From NCBI RefSeq assembly GCF_001730315.1, contig NZ_MIKC01000038.1, forward strand, positions 124,001-188,000: a DNA stretch of 64,000 bases. Direction: 5' to 3'. The position numbers and the translations under genes are program-made. Source of the DNA: Enterococcus ureilyticus. GTDB taxonomy: Bacteria; Bacillota; Bacilli; Lactobacillales; Enterococcaceae. The notes under the pieces were generated by a model. The model was not told where the DNA came from and did not search any database. It saw nothing but the letters and a program-made list of their open reading frames with translations. Positions 56,532-64,000 of this stretch are shown in pieces. Numbering within the stretch: position 1 is the stretch's first letter; the number at the start of each line of letters is the position of its first letter.

Positions 56532-57270
56532 AGAAACCACAGAAACTTGGGAATATGATGGTAGTTTTTATGGTTTTTTAACGATTATTTATCATGCCTT
56601 TAAAAAACGAGTATTTCCTGAAATCATTGTAACGTCAGATAATGCGATCGAAAATTTATTTGCTAGTCATTGGATCGCAACAGACGAAGTACTGGCTCAA
56701 AGAATTCAAGCTCGCCTGACCGAACGATTACGAAAAGAAAATTGGCAATTTATTATTGATGGTTTTTATTGTTCATTGAGAGATAAAGAACGCTGTTTGC
56801 TAGACGCTGTTAAAATCAGCTTGACAACTGATAGTTTATTGACTAATCACTTAGGACACCCGTCCATTTTAGCTCTTCAAAATGCTTTAAACGCTTTATT
56901 TAGTGAAGTCCATGCATTAACTGGTTTTATTCGATTTGAGTATGTAGGTGATTCACTTTACAGTACTATTGCTCCTAAACACTTTTCATTACCGTACCTT
57001 TGTCCCCATTTTGCCAAAAGGTACCCCAAAGAGACACTTATAATTTATGATGAAACACACCGCTTACTGGGAATTATCGAAAATGGACAAATTAAATTTA
57101 TTGAAAATAGTGCGCCACCAACATTTGATTCCAACGAAACTGAACAAGGGATTCAAGAAAACTGGCGTTTCTTTCTTAAAGCCGTTACGATTGAAGAAAG
57201 AAAAAATGAACGAGCTCAACTTTCTCATTTACCAAAACGCTATCGTGGCCATATGGTTGATTTCCAATAG
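56521..57270 (+). CDS. Putative DNA repair protein of the SAM-linked UDG family (TIGR03915-like)
   Basis: 249 residues. YDGSFYGFLTIIYHAFKKR is the N-terminal signature of the family that always pairs with the UDG-linked radical SAM protein; FIRFEYVGDSLYSTIAPKH and LPYLCPHFAKRYP are further conserved parts. In other bacteria the second protein is often fused to a uracil-DNA glycosylase domain; here that domain is absent, so only the N-terminal family part is made. AAAGGAATCC precedes the ATG inside the end of the radical SAM gene, giving an 11-base overlap. Function: probably handling of a damaged or modified base, by inference only. Confidence 0.8.
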   Translation: MHIEETTETWEYDGSFYGFLTIIYHAFKKRVFPEIIVTSDNAIENLFASHWIATDEVLAQRIQARLTERLRKENWQFIIDGFYCSLRDKERCLLDAVKISLTTDSLLTNHLGHPSILALQNALNALFSEVHALTGFIRFEYVGDSLYSTIAPKHFSLPYLCPHFAKRYPKETLIIYDETHRLLGIIENGQIKFIENSAPPTFDSNETEQGIQENWRFFLKAVTIEERKNERAQLSHLPKRYRGHMVDFQ

Positions 57271-57312
57271 CTTGTTCTACATATTTGAAAATAAAAGGAA
57301 AACGTACAAACA

Positions 57313-57355
57313 GTGGGAGCAGAAGCAATCGCTTCTGTCCCACCTTGGTTTTTTC
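57313..57355 (+). terminator. Terminator of the radical SAM/UDG-linked operon
   Basis: GTGGGAGCAGAAGC (57313-57326) pairs with GCTTCTGTCCCAC (57331-57343) with one bulged base; a T-run follows after five bases. Confidence 0.75.
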
Positions 57356-57384
57356 TGATTCATTTGTACAATCTGAATATTTGA

Positions 57385-57879
57385 TTAATCCACTCTAAGA
57401 TGAATTTTTTTCACAATTAATTTATCTGATAAATGAGATTGATTACTTTGTTCCCCAATCACTTCAGCTAAAATGCTTGTACGATCTTCTTTTTTCTGAA
57501 AATGATAGTCAATTTTACCAGTTTCATTTAATTCATTCATCATTTCACTATAATCTTCTATTTCAATTTTCTTCGTAATAAATCCTAATGAGACCAAATG
57601 GTCATCTAAAATTTTAGTTGATGTTAAGGAGCCAAAAGCAATTTTTTGGCGAATTGCTTGATTCAATTCTGCCACTTTTACGTCCTGTCCTTGCTCTTGC
57701 GTTTTTTGCTTAATTAGCGCTTCATATTGTTCAGCCGTTAACATCACTCCGGCGATTTTTTTTCTATTGTAAATGTAAACACCTGTATTTTTCTCTTTTG
57801 CTGTTTCAAAAATGCTCATTGGTGATTGTTTTACATCTGTAATAGAAACTGATACATGTTTATTTAGTTTATCTTCCAT
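57385..57879 (-). CDS. Orphan Phd/YefM-like protein with long C-terminal extension
   Basis: 164 residues. The first 60 (VSITDVKQSPMSIFETAKEK, GVYIYNRKKIAGVMLTAEQYE) follow the Phd/YefM antitoxin fold, which binds DNA as a dimer. The remaining 100 residues are charged and much longer than the usual toxin-binding tail. No toxin-like gene (Doc, YoeB or other) is next to it: the neighbours are the repair operon and purD. It may be a solitary regulator, or an antitoxin whose toxin is lost. GAAGGGAAG lies before the ATG. Confidence 0.7.
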   Translation of the reverse strand: MEDKLNKHVSVSITDVKQSPMSIFETAKEKNTGVYIYNRKKIAGVMLTAEQYEALIKQKTQEQGQDVKVAELNQAIRQKIAFGSLTSTKILDDHLVSLGFITKKIEIEDYSEMMNELNETGKIDYHFQKKEDRTSILAEVIGEQSNQSHLSDKLIVKKIHLRVD

Positions 57880-57981
57880 TAGTCAACTTCCCTTCAAACT
57901 GATTATATCACACAGCTCAGCGGTGTGAAGGGGCTTTTAAGAAAACAAATCAAAAAGATCGAGTCTAAAACAACGTATAGA

Positions 57982-58020
57982 CAACTAAAAGAGGAGGAAA
58001 AATCCCTCTTCTTTTAGTTG
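57982..58020 (-). terminator. Hairpin at the end of the purine operon
   Basis: CAACTAAAAGAGGAGG (57982-57997) pairs with CCCTCTTCTTTTAGTTG (58004-58020) with one bulge. The arm includes the purD stop codon. The following minus-strand sequence is only moderately T-rich. Confidence 0.6.
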
Positions 58021-59285
58021 AACGTCACACCCTTAAAACCAATATCTCTACGGTAAAAAGTTCCTTCTGTATTGACCATATTTAGAATGCCATAAACAGC
58101 ATTCTGTGCTGCTTTCAAGGTTTCCCCGCTAGCTTCTATAAGATAGATACGACCACCATCTGAAATTAATTGTCCAGCTTGCTCTTTTACACTTGCATAG
58201 TAAACTTGTCCTGTTTGTATCCGCGAAAAATCTGGAATTGGATAGTTTAATTCACTATTGCTTGGATAACCTTTCGCTGCAACAACTACTCCTAAGCTAT
58301 AGCCATCTTTTTTCCACAGAACTGTTGGTTGTGTCCCTGTTAGTAAATCATCAATAATTTGAGCAAAATCACTTTCTAAACGTTGCAAGACAACCTGAGT
58401 TTCTGGATCCCCGAATCGTGCATTAAATTCAATTACTTTAGGTCCTGTTTCTGTGGCAATCACCCCAGCATACAAAATCCCTGTGAACGGTCTGCCTTCA
58501 TCCAATAGTCCTTGGGCAGCTGGTTTGATGATCGTCTCTATTGCTTCTTTGACGATTGCATCAGAAATTTGCGGAACTGGGGCATATGCGCCCATACCAC
58601 CTGTGTTCGGACCTGTATCTCCTTCATATGCACGTTTATGGTCTTGTGAAATCACCATAGGAAAAACTTCATGATCACGAACAAACGCTAGTAACGAAAA
58701 CTCTTCTCCGGAAAGGAATTCTTCCACCACGACTTTCGCACCGCTCAAGCCAAATTTATTTTCTTCCAGCATTGCTTTTAAAGCTTCTATTGCTTGTGCC
58801 TCACTATCTGCTACTACAACACCTTTTCCAGCCGCTAAACCATCTGCCTTAATCACAATAGGTGCACCTTTTTCTAATACATATGTTTTTGCCAATTCAA
58901 AATCAGCAAAGGTTTGATAATCGGCTGTTGGTATTTGATATTTATCCATAATTTTTTTTGCAAAATTTTTAGAACCTTCAATAAGTGCCGCAGCTTTAGT
59001 AGGACCAAACACTAGTAAACCCGCAGCGGTAAAATCATCAACTAAACCATTCAATAAAGGGACTTCTGGTCCAACGAAAGTCCAACTCACCTTCTTTTTC
59101 TTGGCAAATTGGATCAATTGTACATGATCATCTTCCGCAATATCGACTAATTGAATACCATCATTTATCATTCCAGCATTTCCCTTAGCACAATAAACTG
59201 TTGTAACTCTAGGACTTTGAATCAATTTTTGAGCAATCACATGTTCTCTGCCGCCACTTCCAATCACTAAAATAGTTAATCCCAT
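58014..59285 (-). CDS. purD: Phosphoribosylamine-glycine ligase (GAR synthetase)
   Basis: Second step of de novo purine synthesis: phosphoribosylamine, glycine and ATP give GAR. 423 residues, ATP-grasp fold. ILVIGSGGREHVIAQKL is the N-terminal signature, VIKADGLAAGKGVVVADS the ATP-grasp loop, and FNARFGDPETQVVL the metal-binding region. Last gene of the operon, 12 bases after purH, and closed by a hairpin. AAAAGGAGAAG precedes the ATG. Confidence 0.97.
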   Translation of the reverse strand: MGLTILVIGSGGREHVIAQKLIQSPRVTTVYCAKGNAGMINDGIQLVDIAEDDHVQLIQFAKKKKVSWTFVGPEVPLLNGLVDDFTAAGLLVFGPTKAAALIEGSKNFAKKIMDKYQIPTADYQTFADFELAKTYVLEKGAPIVIKADGLAAGKGVVVADSEAQAIEALKAMLEENKFGLSGAKVVVEEFLSGEEFSLLAFVRDHEVFPMVISQDHKRAYEGDTGPNTGGMGAYAPVPQISDAIVKEAIETIIKPAAQGLLDEGRPFTGILYAGVIATETGPKVIEFNARFGDPETQVVLQRLESDFAQIIDDLLTGTQPTVLWKKDGYSLGVVVAAKGYPSNSELNYPIPDFSRIQTGQVYYASVKEQAGQLISDGGRIYLIEASGETLKAAQNAVYGILNMVNTEGTFYRRDIGFKGVTFN

Positions 59286-59297
59286 CTGCTTCTCCTT

Positions 59298-60839
59298 TTA
59301 ATGTCTAAAATGTCTATTATCAGTAAACACCATCGCAATACCATACTTGTCTGCCATGTCGATTGATTCTTGGTCTTTGATACTACCACCCGGCTGAATA
59401 ATTGCTTTGATTCCCTGTTTGCCAGCATACTCTATGCTATCAGACATTGGGAAAAATGCATCACTCGCTAAAACAGCTTCCTCCACTTTTTCTCCTGCTT
59501 GTTTGATGGCTATTTGGACAGAACCAACGCGATTCATTTGGCCTGCACCAATCCCAAGCGTTTGCTGACTGTTGGCAACAACGATTGCATTGCTTTTAAC
59601 ATGTTTGACCGTTTTCCATGCAAATTCCAGCGCTGTTCGTTCAGCACTTGTTGGGTTTCTTTTCGTTACAACTTGCCATTTTTCGACATCTTCTTTCATA
59701 ATATCTTGATCTTGGATTAGTAGTCCACCCAAGACTGAAACTTTTTCATCTTCTATCGCTTGAGATTTCTTAGAAAAATCAAGCGTCAACAATCGTAGAT
59801 TTTTTTTACTACTTAAAATTGTAAGTGCTTCATCCGAGAAACTTGGGGCAATAATAATTTCTAGAAACAATTGGTGCAACTTTTCAGCTACTTTTAGATC
59901 AACTTCACGGTTTAAAACAACGATCCCTCCGAAAATTGAGAGTGGATCTGCTTGATAAGCATATTGATACGCTTTATCAAGCGTCTCACCAATTCCCACT
60001 CCACAAGGATTCATATGTTTAACAGCTACTACTGCAGGTTGGTCAAACTCCCTAGAGATACGAATAGCTGCATCTGCATCTTTGATGTTATTATAAGATA
60101 ATTCTTTCCCATGCAATTGTTTCGCACTGGCAATCGAAAATGAAAGTGGCAGAGCATTTTGATAAAATGCCGCTTTTTGATGGCTATTTTCCCCATAACG
60201 CAAGCTCTGTTTTAAATCATATGTCAAAGTTAGTGTTTCTGGTTCTTTTTCTCCTACTGCTTCAGTTAAATATTCTGCAATCAAAGCATCATAAGCAGCT
60301 GTATGTCGAAAGACTTTTGCAGCCAACCTCTGTCTTGTAAGAAGGGTTGTTTCTCCTGCGCTGGCTAGTTCCGATAATACCTCATCATAATCATTTGGAT
60401 CAACGACGACTGTGACAGATTGGTAATTTTTAGCGGCACTGCGTAACATACTTGGACCACCAATATCAATGTTTTCAATTGCTTCTTCTCGGGTGACATG
60501 CTCTTTTAAGATTGTTTTCTTAAACGGATAGAGATTGACACAAACAAAATCAATCGGCTGAATGTTATGTCTTTCCATAGCCTCCATATGCTCACTCAAA
60601 TCACGACGACCAAGTAAACCACCATGAATCTTTGGATGTAAGGTTTTAACACGACCGTCCATCATTTCTGGAAAATCAGTCACTTCTTCAATCGAAATTG
60701 TTTGAATACCTGCTTGTTCAAGCATCGCTTTTGTACCACCTGTTGAAATAATTTCGATTCCCTGTTTCGCCAAGCCTTTGACAAAATCTGCTACGCCTGT
60801 TTTATCTGACACACTGATTAATGCTCTTTTTTTTATCAT
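59298..60839 (-). CDS. purH: Bifunctional AICAR transformylase / IMP cyclohydrolase
   Basis: Last two steps to IMP. 513 residues: N-terminal MGS-like cyclohydrolase domain (about 1-150, [25 protein letters not shown] and [15 protein letters not shown]) and C-terminal transformylase domain with [12 protein letters not shown], whose lysine and histidine are catalytic. Its start overlaps the purN stop by four bases (ATGA), so translation is coupled. Length and domains are standard. Confidence 0.97.
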   Translation of the reverse strand: MIKKRALISVSDKTGVADFVKGLAKQGIEIISTGGTKAMLEQAGIQTISIEEVTDFPEMMDGRVKTLHPKIHGGLLGRRDLSEHMEAMERHNIQPIDFVCVNLYPFKKTILKEHVTREEAIENIDIGGPSMLRSAAKNYQSVTVVVDPNDYDEVLSELASAGETTLLTRQRLAAKVFRHTAAYDALIAEYLTEAVGEKEPETLTLTYDLKQSLRYGENSHQKAAFYQNALPLSFSIASAKQLHGKELSYNNIKDADAAIRISREFDQPAVVAVKHMNPCGVGIGETLDKAYQYAYQADPLSIFGGIVVLNREVDLKVAEKLHQLFLEIIIAPSFSDEALTILSSKKNLRLLTLDFSKKSQAIEDEKVSVLGGLLIQDQDIMKEDVEKWQVVTKRNPTSAERTALEFAWKTVKHVKSNAIVVANSQQTLGIGAGQMNRVGSVQIAIKQAGEKVEEAVLASDAFFPMSDSIEYAGKQGIKAIIQPGGSIKDQESIDMADKYGIAMVFTDNRHFRH

Positions 60840-61420
60840 TCAGATTTCTCTCCCTGTTTTGTTTGAATAAGCTGTGCTAGGACACTCGGATATAGCCTGT
60901 GCTCTACATTATGAATTTTTCTTTCTAAAGAATCAAGAGTGTCAGTTGGTTCAATCAAGATTTTTTCTTGTGCTAAGATCGGACCTGTATCAACACCATC
61001 ATCCACATAATGAATCGTCACACCTGTTTCAGAAACATTACTACAAAAAGCATCTTTGATCCCATGAAGACCAGGAAAACGAGGTAATAGTGAAGGGTGT
61101 ATATTGATCAAGCGATTTGAAAAAGTTTCTAACAAAGTTGGGCCAATGATCCTCATGTAACCTGCTAAAACAACTAAATCGATTTGCTCTTCTTCAAGTA
61201 AATGAAGGATTTCAGCTTCATATAGTGCTTTTGATTCAAAATCGTTTGGTGAAAATGAAATAACTGGAATCAATAATTCTCTAGCTCTCTGAATCACATA
61301 AGCATCTTTTTTATCACAAAATAATAACGTAATTTCAGCAGCAATCAAGCCAGCTCTTGACGCTTCAACAATTGCTTGAAAGTTGCTGCCATTTCCTGAA
61401 GCAAATATTGCTAACTTCAT
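60836..61420 (-). CDS. purN: Phosphoribosylglycinamide formyltransferase (folate-dependent)
   Basis: Third step: transfers a formyl group from 10-formyl-THF to GAR. 194 residues. [15 protein letters not shown] binds the phosphoribosyl group; [17 protein letters not shown] holds the catalytic asparagine and histidine, and [15 protein letters not shown] the catalytic aspartate. It begins two bases after purM and overlaps purH. Confidence 0.97.
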   Translation of the reverse strand: MKLAIFASGNGSNFQAIVEASRAGLIAAEITLLFCDKKDAYVIQRARELLIPVISFSPNDFESKALYEAEILHLLEEEQIDLVVLAGYMRIIGPTLLETFSNRLINIHPSLLPRFPGLHGIKDAFCSNVSETGVTIHYVDDGVDTGPILAQEKILIEPTDTLDSLERKIHNVEHRLYPSVLAQLIQTKQGEKSE

Positions 61421-61422
61421 TT

Positions 61423-62463
61423 TTACACCTCTTTAAACACAATCGATTGTTTCGATTTAGCCGTTATCTTGCCGAGAATATAACTTGGTTCATCGCATTT
61501 AGTTAACATCATTTGAACGGCATCAATTTTTTCTGGGGAAATAGCTAAAACCATGCCTATTCCCATATTGAAAATCTCATACATTTCCATAGCTGGAATT
61601 TCTCCGTATGTTTCCAATGCAGTAAAAATCGGCAACTGCGGCCAACTTCCTAATTTCACTTCTGCCGACAAATGATCTGGAAGCATTCTTGGAATATTTT
61701 CTATAAAACCGCCTCCTGTAATATGGGCGATTCCATTCACTAGTTCCTGTTTGATCAGTGGGAGTAATGATTTTACATAAATTTTAGTTGGGATCAGTAA
61801 TTCCTCTCCTAATACTTTCCCCATGAGTTCTGGTAGTGCGCTCTCTCCAGTCAATCGATGGCTTTCAAAGAAAATTTTACGTACAAGTGAATAACCGTTT
61901 GAATGAAGCCCACTTGAAGGTAATCCTAGAAGAACGTCTCCTTCTTGAATCTTGTTTCCCGTGATTAATTGACTTTTTTCAGCAACCCCTACAGCAAAAC
62001 CAGCTAAATCATAATGATCATCCTGATACATCCCTGGCATTTCAGCTGTTTCACCGCCAATCAGCGCTGCACCTGCTTGGATGCATCCTTCAGAAATGCC
62101 TGCAACCACAGATTCCAAACGCTCTGGTACATTTTTTCCTGTCGCAATATAATCTAAAAAATAGAGCGGTTCCGCGCCCTGAGCAACGATGTCATTTACA
62201 CACATCGCCACACAATCGATCCCAATCGTCTCATGTTTATTTTCTTGGATCGCAATCATTAATTTGGTTCCCACACCATCTGTTCCTGAAATCAATACGG
62301 GCTCCTTCACATCCACCACACTTAAATCAAAACAACCGCCAAAACCGCCAAGCGCGCCCATCATACCCGCACGTTCCGTTCGTTCGACATGTTTTTTGAT
62401 TCTTTCCACCACTTCATAACCAGCTTGTACATCAACTCCAGCTTTTGCATAGGCATTTGCCAT
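61423..62463 (-). CDS. purM: Phosphoribosylformylglycinamidine cyclo-ligase (AIR synthetase)
   Basis: Fifth step: ATP-dependent closure of the imidazole ring to AIR. 346 residues. [16 protein letters not shown] and [19 protein letters not shown] are the ATP and metal-binding segments, and [12 protein letters not shown] the glycine-rich loop. Two ATG codons are adjacent; the second (62461-62463) is used because it lies seven bases from AAGGAGG and gives the usual [12 protein letters not shown] start. Confidence 0.96.
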   Translation of the reverse strand: MANAYAKAGVDVQAGYEVVERIKKHVERTERAGMMGALGGFGGCFDLSVVDVKEPVLISGTDGVGTKLMIAIQENKHETIGIDCVAMCVNDIVAQGAEPLYFLDYIATGKNVPERLESVVAGISEGCIQAGAALIGGETAEMPGMYQDDHYDLAGFAVGVAEKSQLITGNKIQEGDVLLGLPSSGLHSNGYSLVRKIFFESHRLTGESALPELMGKVLGEELLIPTKIYVKSLLPLIKQELVNGIAHITGGGFIENIPRMLPDHLSAEVKLGSWPQLPIFTALETYGEIPAMEMYEIFNMGIGMVLAISPEKIDAVQMMLTKCDEPSYILGKITAKSKQSIVFKEV

Positions 62464-62480
62464 CATAGTTCCTCCTTATT

Positions 62481-62528
62481 TAGAAAACTGAGCAGGCTCG
62501 TTTTATCTTGATAAAGATTAGTTTTCTA
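62481..62528. repeat. Inverted repeat between purF and purM
   Basis: TAGAAAACT (62481-62489) and AGTTTTCTA (62520-62528) are an exact 9-bp inverted repeat around a 30-base loop, with no T-run. It could be an mRNA processing or stability element within the operon. Confidence 0.35.
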
Positions 62529-62540
62529 TCGTTTTTCTGA

Positions 62541-63980
62541 CTAGACAAAACTGATCTTCTCTTTCAAAGATGCTTGGTATTTCTCCTCATAATCATATAA
62601 TGGCGTTGGATAGTCTCCATTGAAATAAGCCATACACAGTCCTGAATAAGGCGCATCATAGTTCAATCCAATCGCCTCAATCAAGCCTTGTTCACTTAAA
62701 AAATTTAATGAATCAGCAGTAATCAACTTCTTGATTTCAGCTACCGAGTGATTAGCTGCAATCAATTCTTTTCTTGTCTGGATGTCAATACCATAAAAAC
62801 AGGGAAACCTCAACGGCGGAGACGCAATTCGTACATGAACTTCTTTTGCTCCTGCATCTTTAAGTAACTGCACAATACGACGGCTTGTCGTGCCACGAAC
62901 AATTGAATCATCTACCATGATCACTCTTTTACCTTCTACTACACCACGAACTGCAGATAGTTTCATCCTAACGCCTTGTTCTCTCAACTCCTGAGTAGGT
63001 TGGATAAAGGTGCGTGCAATGTATTGATTTTTCACTAAGCCCATCTCATAAGGAATACCGCTTGCCTCAGCGTAACCACTCGCAGCTGATAATGATGAGT
63101 TCGGTACTCCAACCACCATATCGGCTTCGATCGGTGCTTCTTTAGCCAAGCGTTTCCCCATATTTTTACGTGCTGTATGCACATTCATTCCGGCAATATT
63201 TGAATCTGGTCTAGCAAAATAAATATATTCCATTGAGCAAATCGCATACTGAGTATCATCTGTGTATTTCTCTATTTTATAACCCGTATCGTCGATAATG
63301 ACCACTTCACCTGGTCCAACATCACAGACAAAGGCTGCCCCGCTAACTTCTAATGCACAAGTCTCACTAGCAATCACGTACGCTCCATTCTTCATTTGTC
63401 CGAGAGATAACGGTCGAAAAGCATTAGGATCAAGCGCTGCGATCATAGCTGTTTCAGTCATCAGCAGGTAGGCAAAACCGCCTTTAACCGTTCGTAAACT
63501 TTCCTTTAGTTGTTCAATAAATGTTATTTGTTTGCTACGACGAATGAGATGCATCAAAATTTCGGTATCTGAGTTAGAATGAAAAATCGCACCTTCTTGT
63601 TCTAATTCTTTACGAAGGCTTTTCGCATTGGTCAGATTACCATTATGAGCTAAACCACATGCACCATCATAAAATTTAAACAAAAATGGTTGAATATTAT
63701 CCACGCTTCCATTTCCAGAAGTTGCATATCGAACATGACCAATTGCAGAATTTCCGCTTAACGAAGCGAATGAACGATCATCTTTAAAAACATCTGAAAG
63801 CAATCCTAGCCCTCGATAGCCATTCAATTTCCCTTCATTATTAGAAACAATTCCCGCACCTTCTTGGCCTCGATGCTGTAAACTATGCAAACCAAAGTAT
63901 GTCACCCGTGCGGCATCTGGATGTCCCCAAATGCCAAAAATTCCGCATTCTTCATTTAAACTTTTCATTTCATAAGACAT
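62541..63980 (-). CDS. purF: Amidophosphoribosyltransferase
   Basis: First committed step of purine synthesis: PRPP and glutamine give phosphoribosylamine. 479 residues: N-terminal glutaminase (about 12-240) and C-terminal phosphoribosyltransferase domain with the PRPP loop [15 protein letters not shown]. From the ATG at 63978-63980 an 11-residue propeptide precedes the catalytic C12 ([12 protein letters not shown]), as in Bacillus PurF, which supports this start; GGGAGG lies ten bases before it. Of the four iron-sulfur ligands known in the Bacillus enzyme, cysteines are seen in AICSMEY, FPCFYG and GLCMAY, but the last CxxC partner is tyrosine. purL is expected beyond the window. Confidence 0.96.
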   Translation of the reverse strand: MSYEMKSLNEECGIFGIWGHPDAARVTYFGLHSLQHRGQEGAGIVSNNEGKLNGYRGLGLLSDVFKDDRSFASLSGNSAIGHVRYATSGNGSVDNIQPFLFKFYDGACGLAHNGNLTNAKSLRKELEQEGAIFHSNSDTEILMHLIRRSKQITFIEQLKESLRTVKGGFAYLLMTETAMIAALDPNAFRPLSLGQMKNGAYVIASETCALEVSGAAFVCDVGPGEVVIIDDTGYKIEKYTDDTQYAICSMEYIYFARPDSNIAGMNVHTARKNMGKRLAKEAPIEADMVVGVPNSSLSAASGYAEASGIPYEMGLVKNQYIARTFIQPTQELREQGVRMKLSAVRGVVEGKRVIMVDDSIVRGTTSRRIVQLLKDAGAKEVHVRIASPPLRFPCFYGIDIQTRKELIAANHSVAEIKKLITADSLNFLSEQGLIEAIGLNYDAPYSGLCMAYFNGDYPTPLYDYEEKYQASLKEKISFV

Positions 63981-64000
63981 GGAATTGCTTCCTCCCATAG

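Noticed and set aside
57047-57358. Plus-strand frame overlapping the end of the UDG-linked gene
   Set aside because: It is out of frame inside a well-supported gene and runs through the terminator.
57385-57879. Complete toxin-antitoxin pair
   Set aside because: No toxin-sized frame with a ribosome site lies on either side; the adjacent genes are a repair protein and purD.

Overview
The window is low-GC Firmicute chromosome, almost certainly Enterococcus. The evidence is gene content and order (comEA-comEB-comEC-holA-rpsT; ylbC-ylbF-ylbG-rsmD-coaD-sepM; ylaN-ftsW-pyc; dnaE-pfkA-pyk; purF-purM-purN-purH-purD), strong Shine-Dalgarno sequences, an LPXTG surface protein and no sporulation genes. 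It is mostly core genome. I see no prophage, insertion sequence, CRISPR array, tRNA or rRNA. The genus is a confident inference; the species is not resolved.

Layout. 1-8 kb: 5' part of proC, a phosphohexomutase, a nitroreductase behind a MocR-type PLP-binding regulator, a divergent pyridoxine kinase plus ECF substrate-binding subunit, then a PadR regulator with its membrane partner. 8-12 kb: purine salvage (guaC; guaD with an NCS2 permease), with PurR-type boxes. 12-15.1 kb: a two-gene operon of unknown function, a small coiled-coil membrane protein followed by a superfamily 2 helicase that carries its own membrane hairpin. 15.2-24 kb: MBL hydrolase, histidine phosphatase, PTS EIIA, uppP, a P1B-4 metal-exporting ATPase behind a perfect Fur-type box, an HD hydrolase, phosphate transport and rpsT. 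24-29 kb: a decayed SnoaL-like gene, holA and the com locus. 29-30.5 kb: an ECF-like sigma factor and a PH-domain membrane protein. 30.5-39.7 kb: ylb cluster, pyruvate carboxylase, ftsW, ylaN. 39.8-48 kb: a 51-residue membrane protein, alcohol dehydrogenase, pyk-pfkA-dnaE. 48-57.9 kb: MFS exporter, purine permease, wall-anchored 5'-nucleotidase, DUF1361 protein, HAD phosphatase, the radical SAM/UDG-linked DNA repair pair behind a LexA-type box, and an orphan Phd/YefM-like protein. 58-64 kb: the distal part of the de novo purine operon.

How it fits together. Purine metabolism is the main theme: IMP synthesis genes, GMP reductase, guanine deaminase, two nucleobase permeases and an ecto-nucleotidase. 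Two promoters (guaC and the NCS2 permease) carry a PurBox at exactly the same distance from the -10 hexamer, near -76, which is the spacing known for PurR activation in lactococci. The best leads for something undescribed are the LexA-box-preceded radical SAM/UDG-linked pair, the membrane-tethered helicase operon with a hairpin at its predicted start site, and the sigma factor/PH-domain pair.
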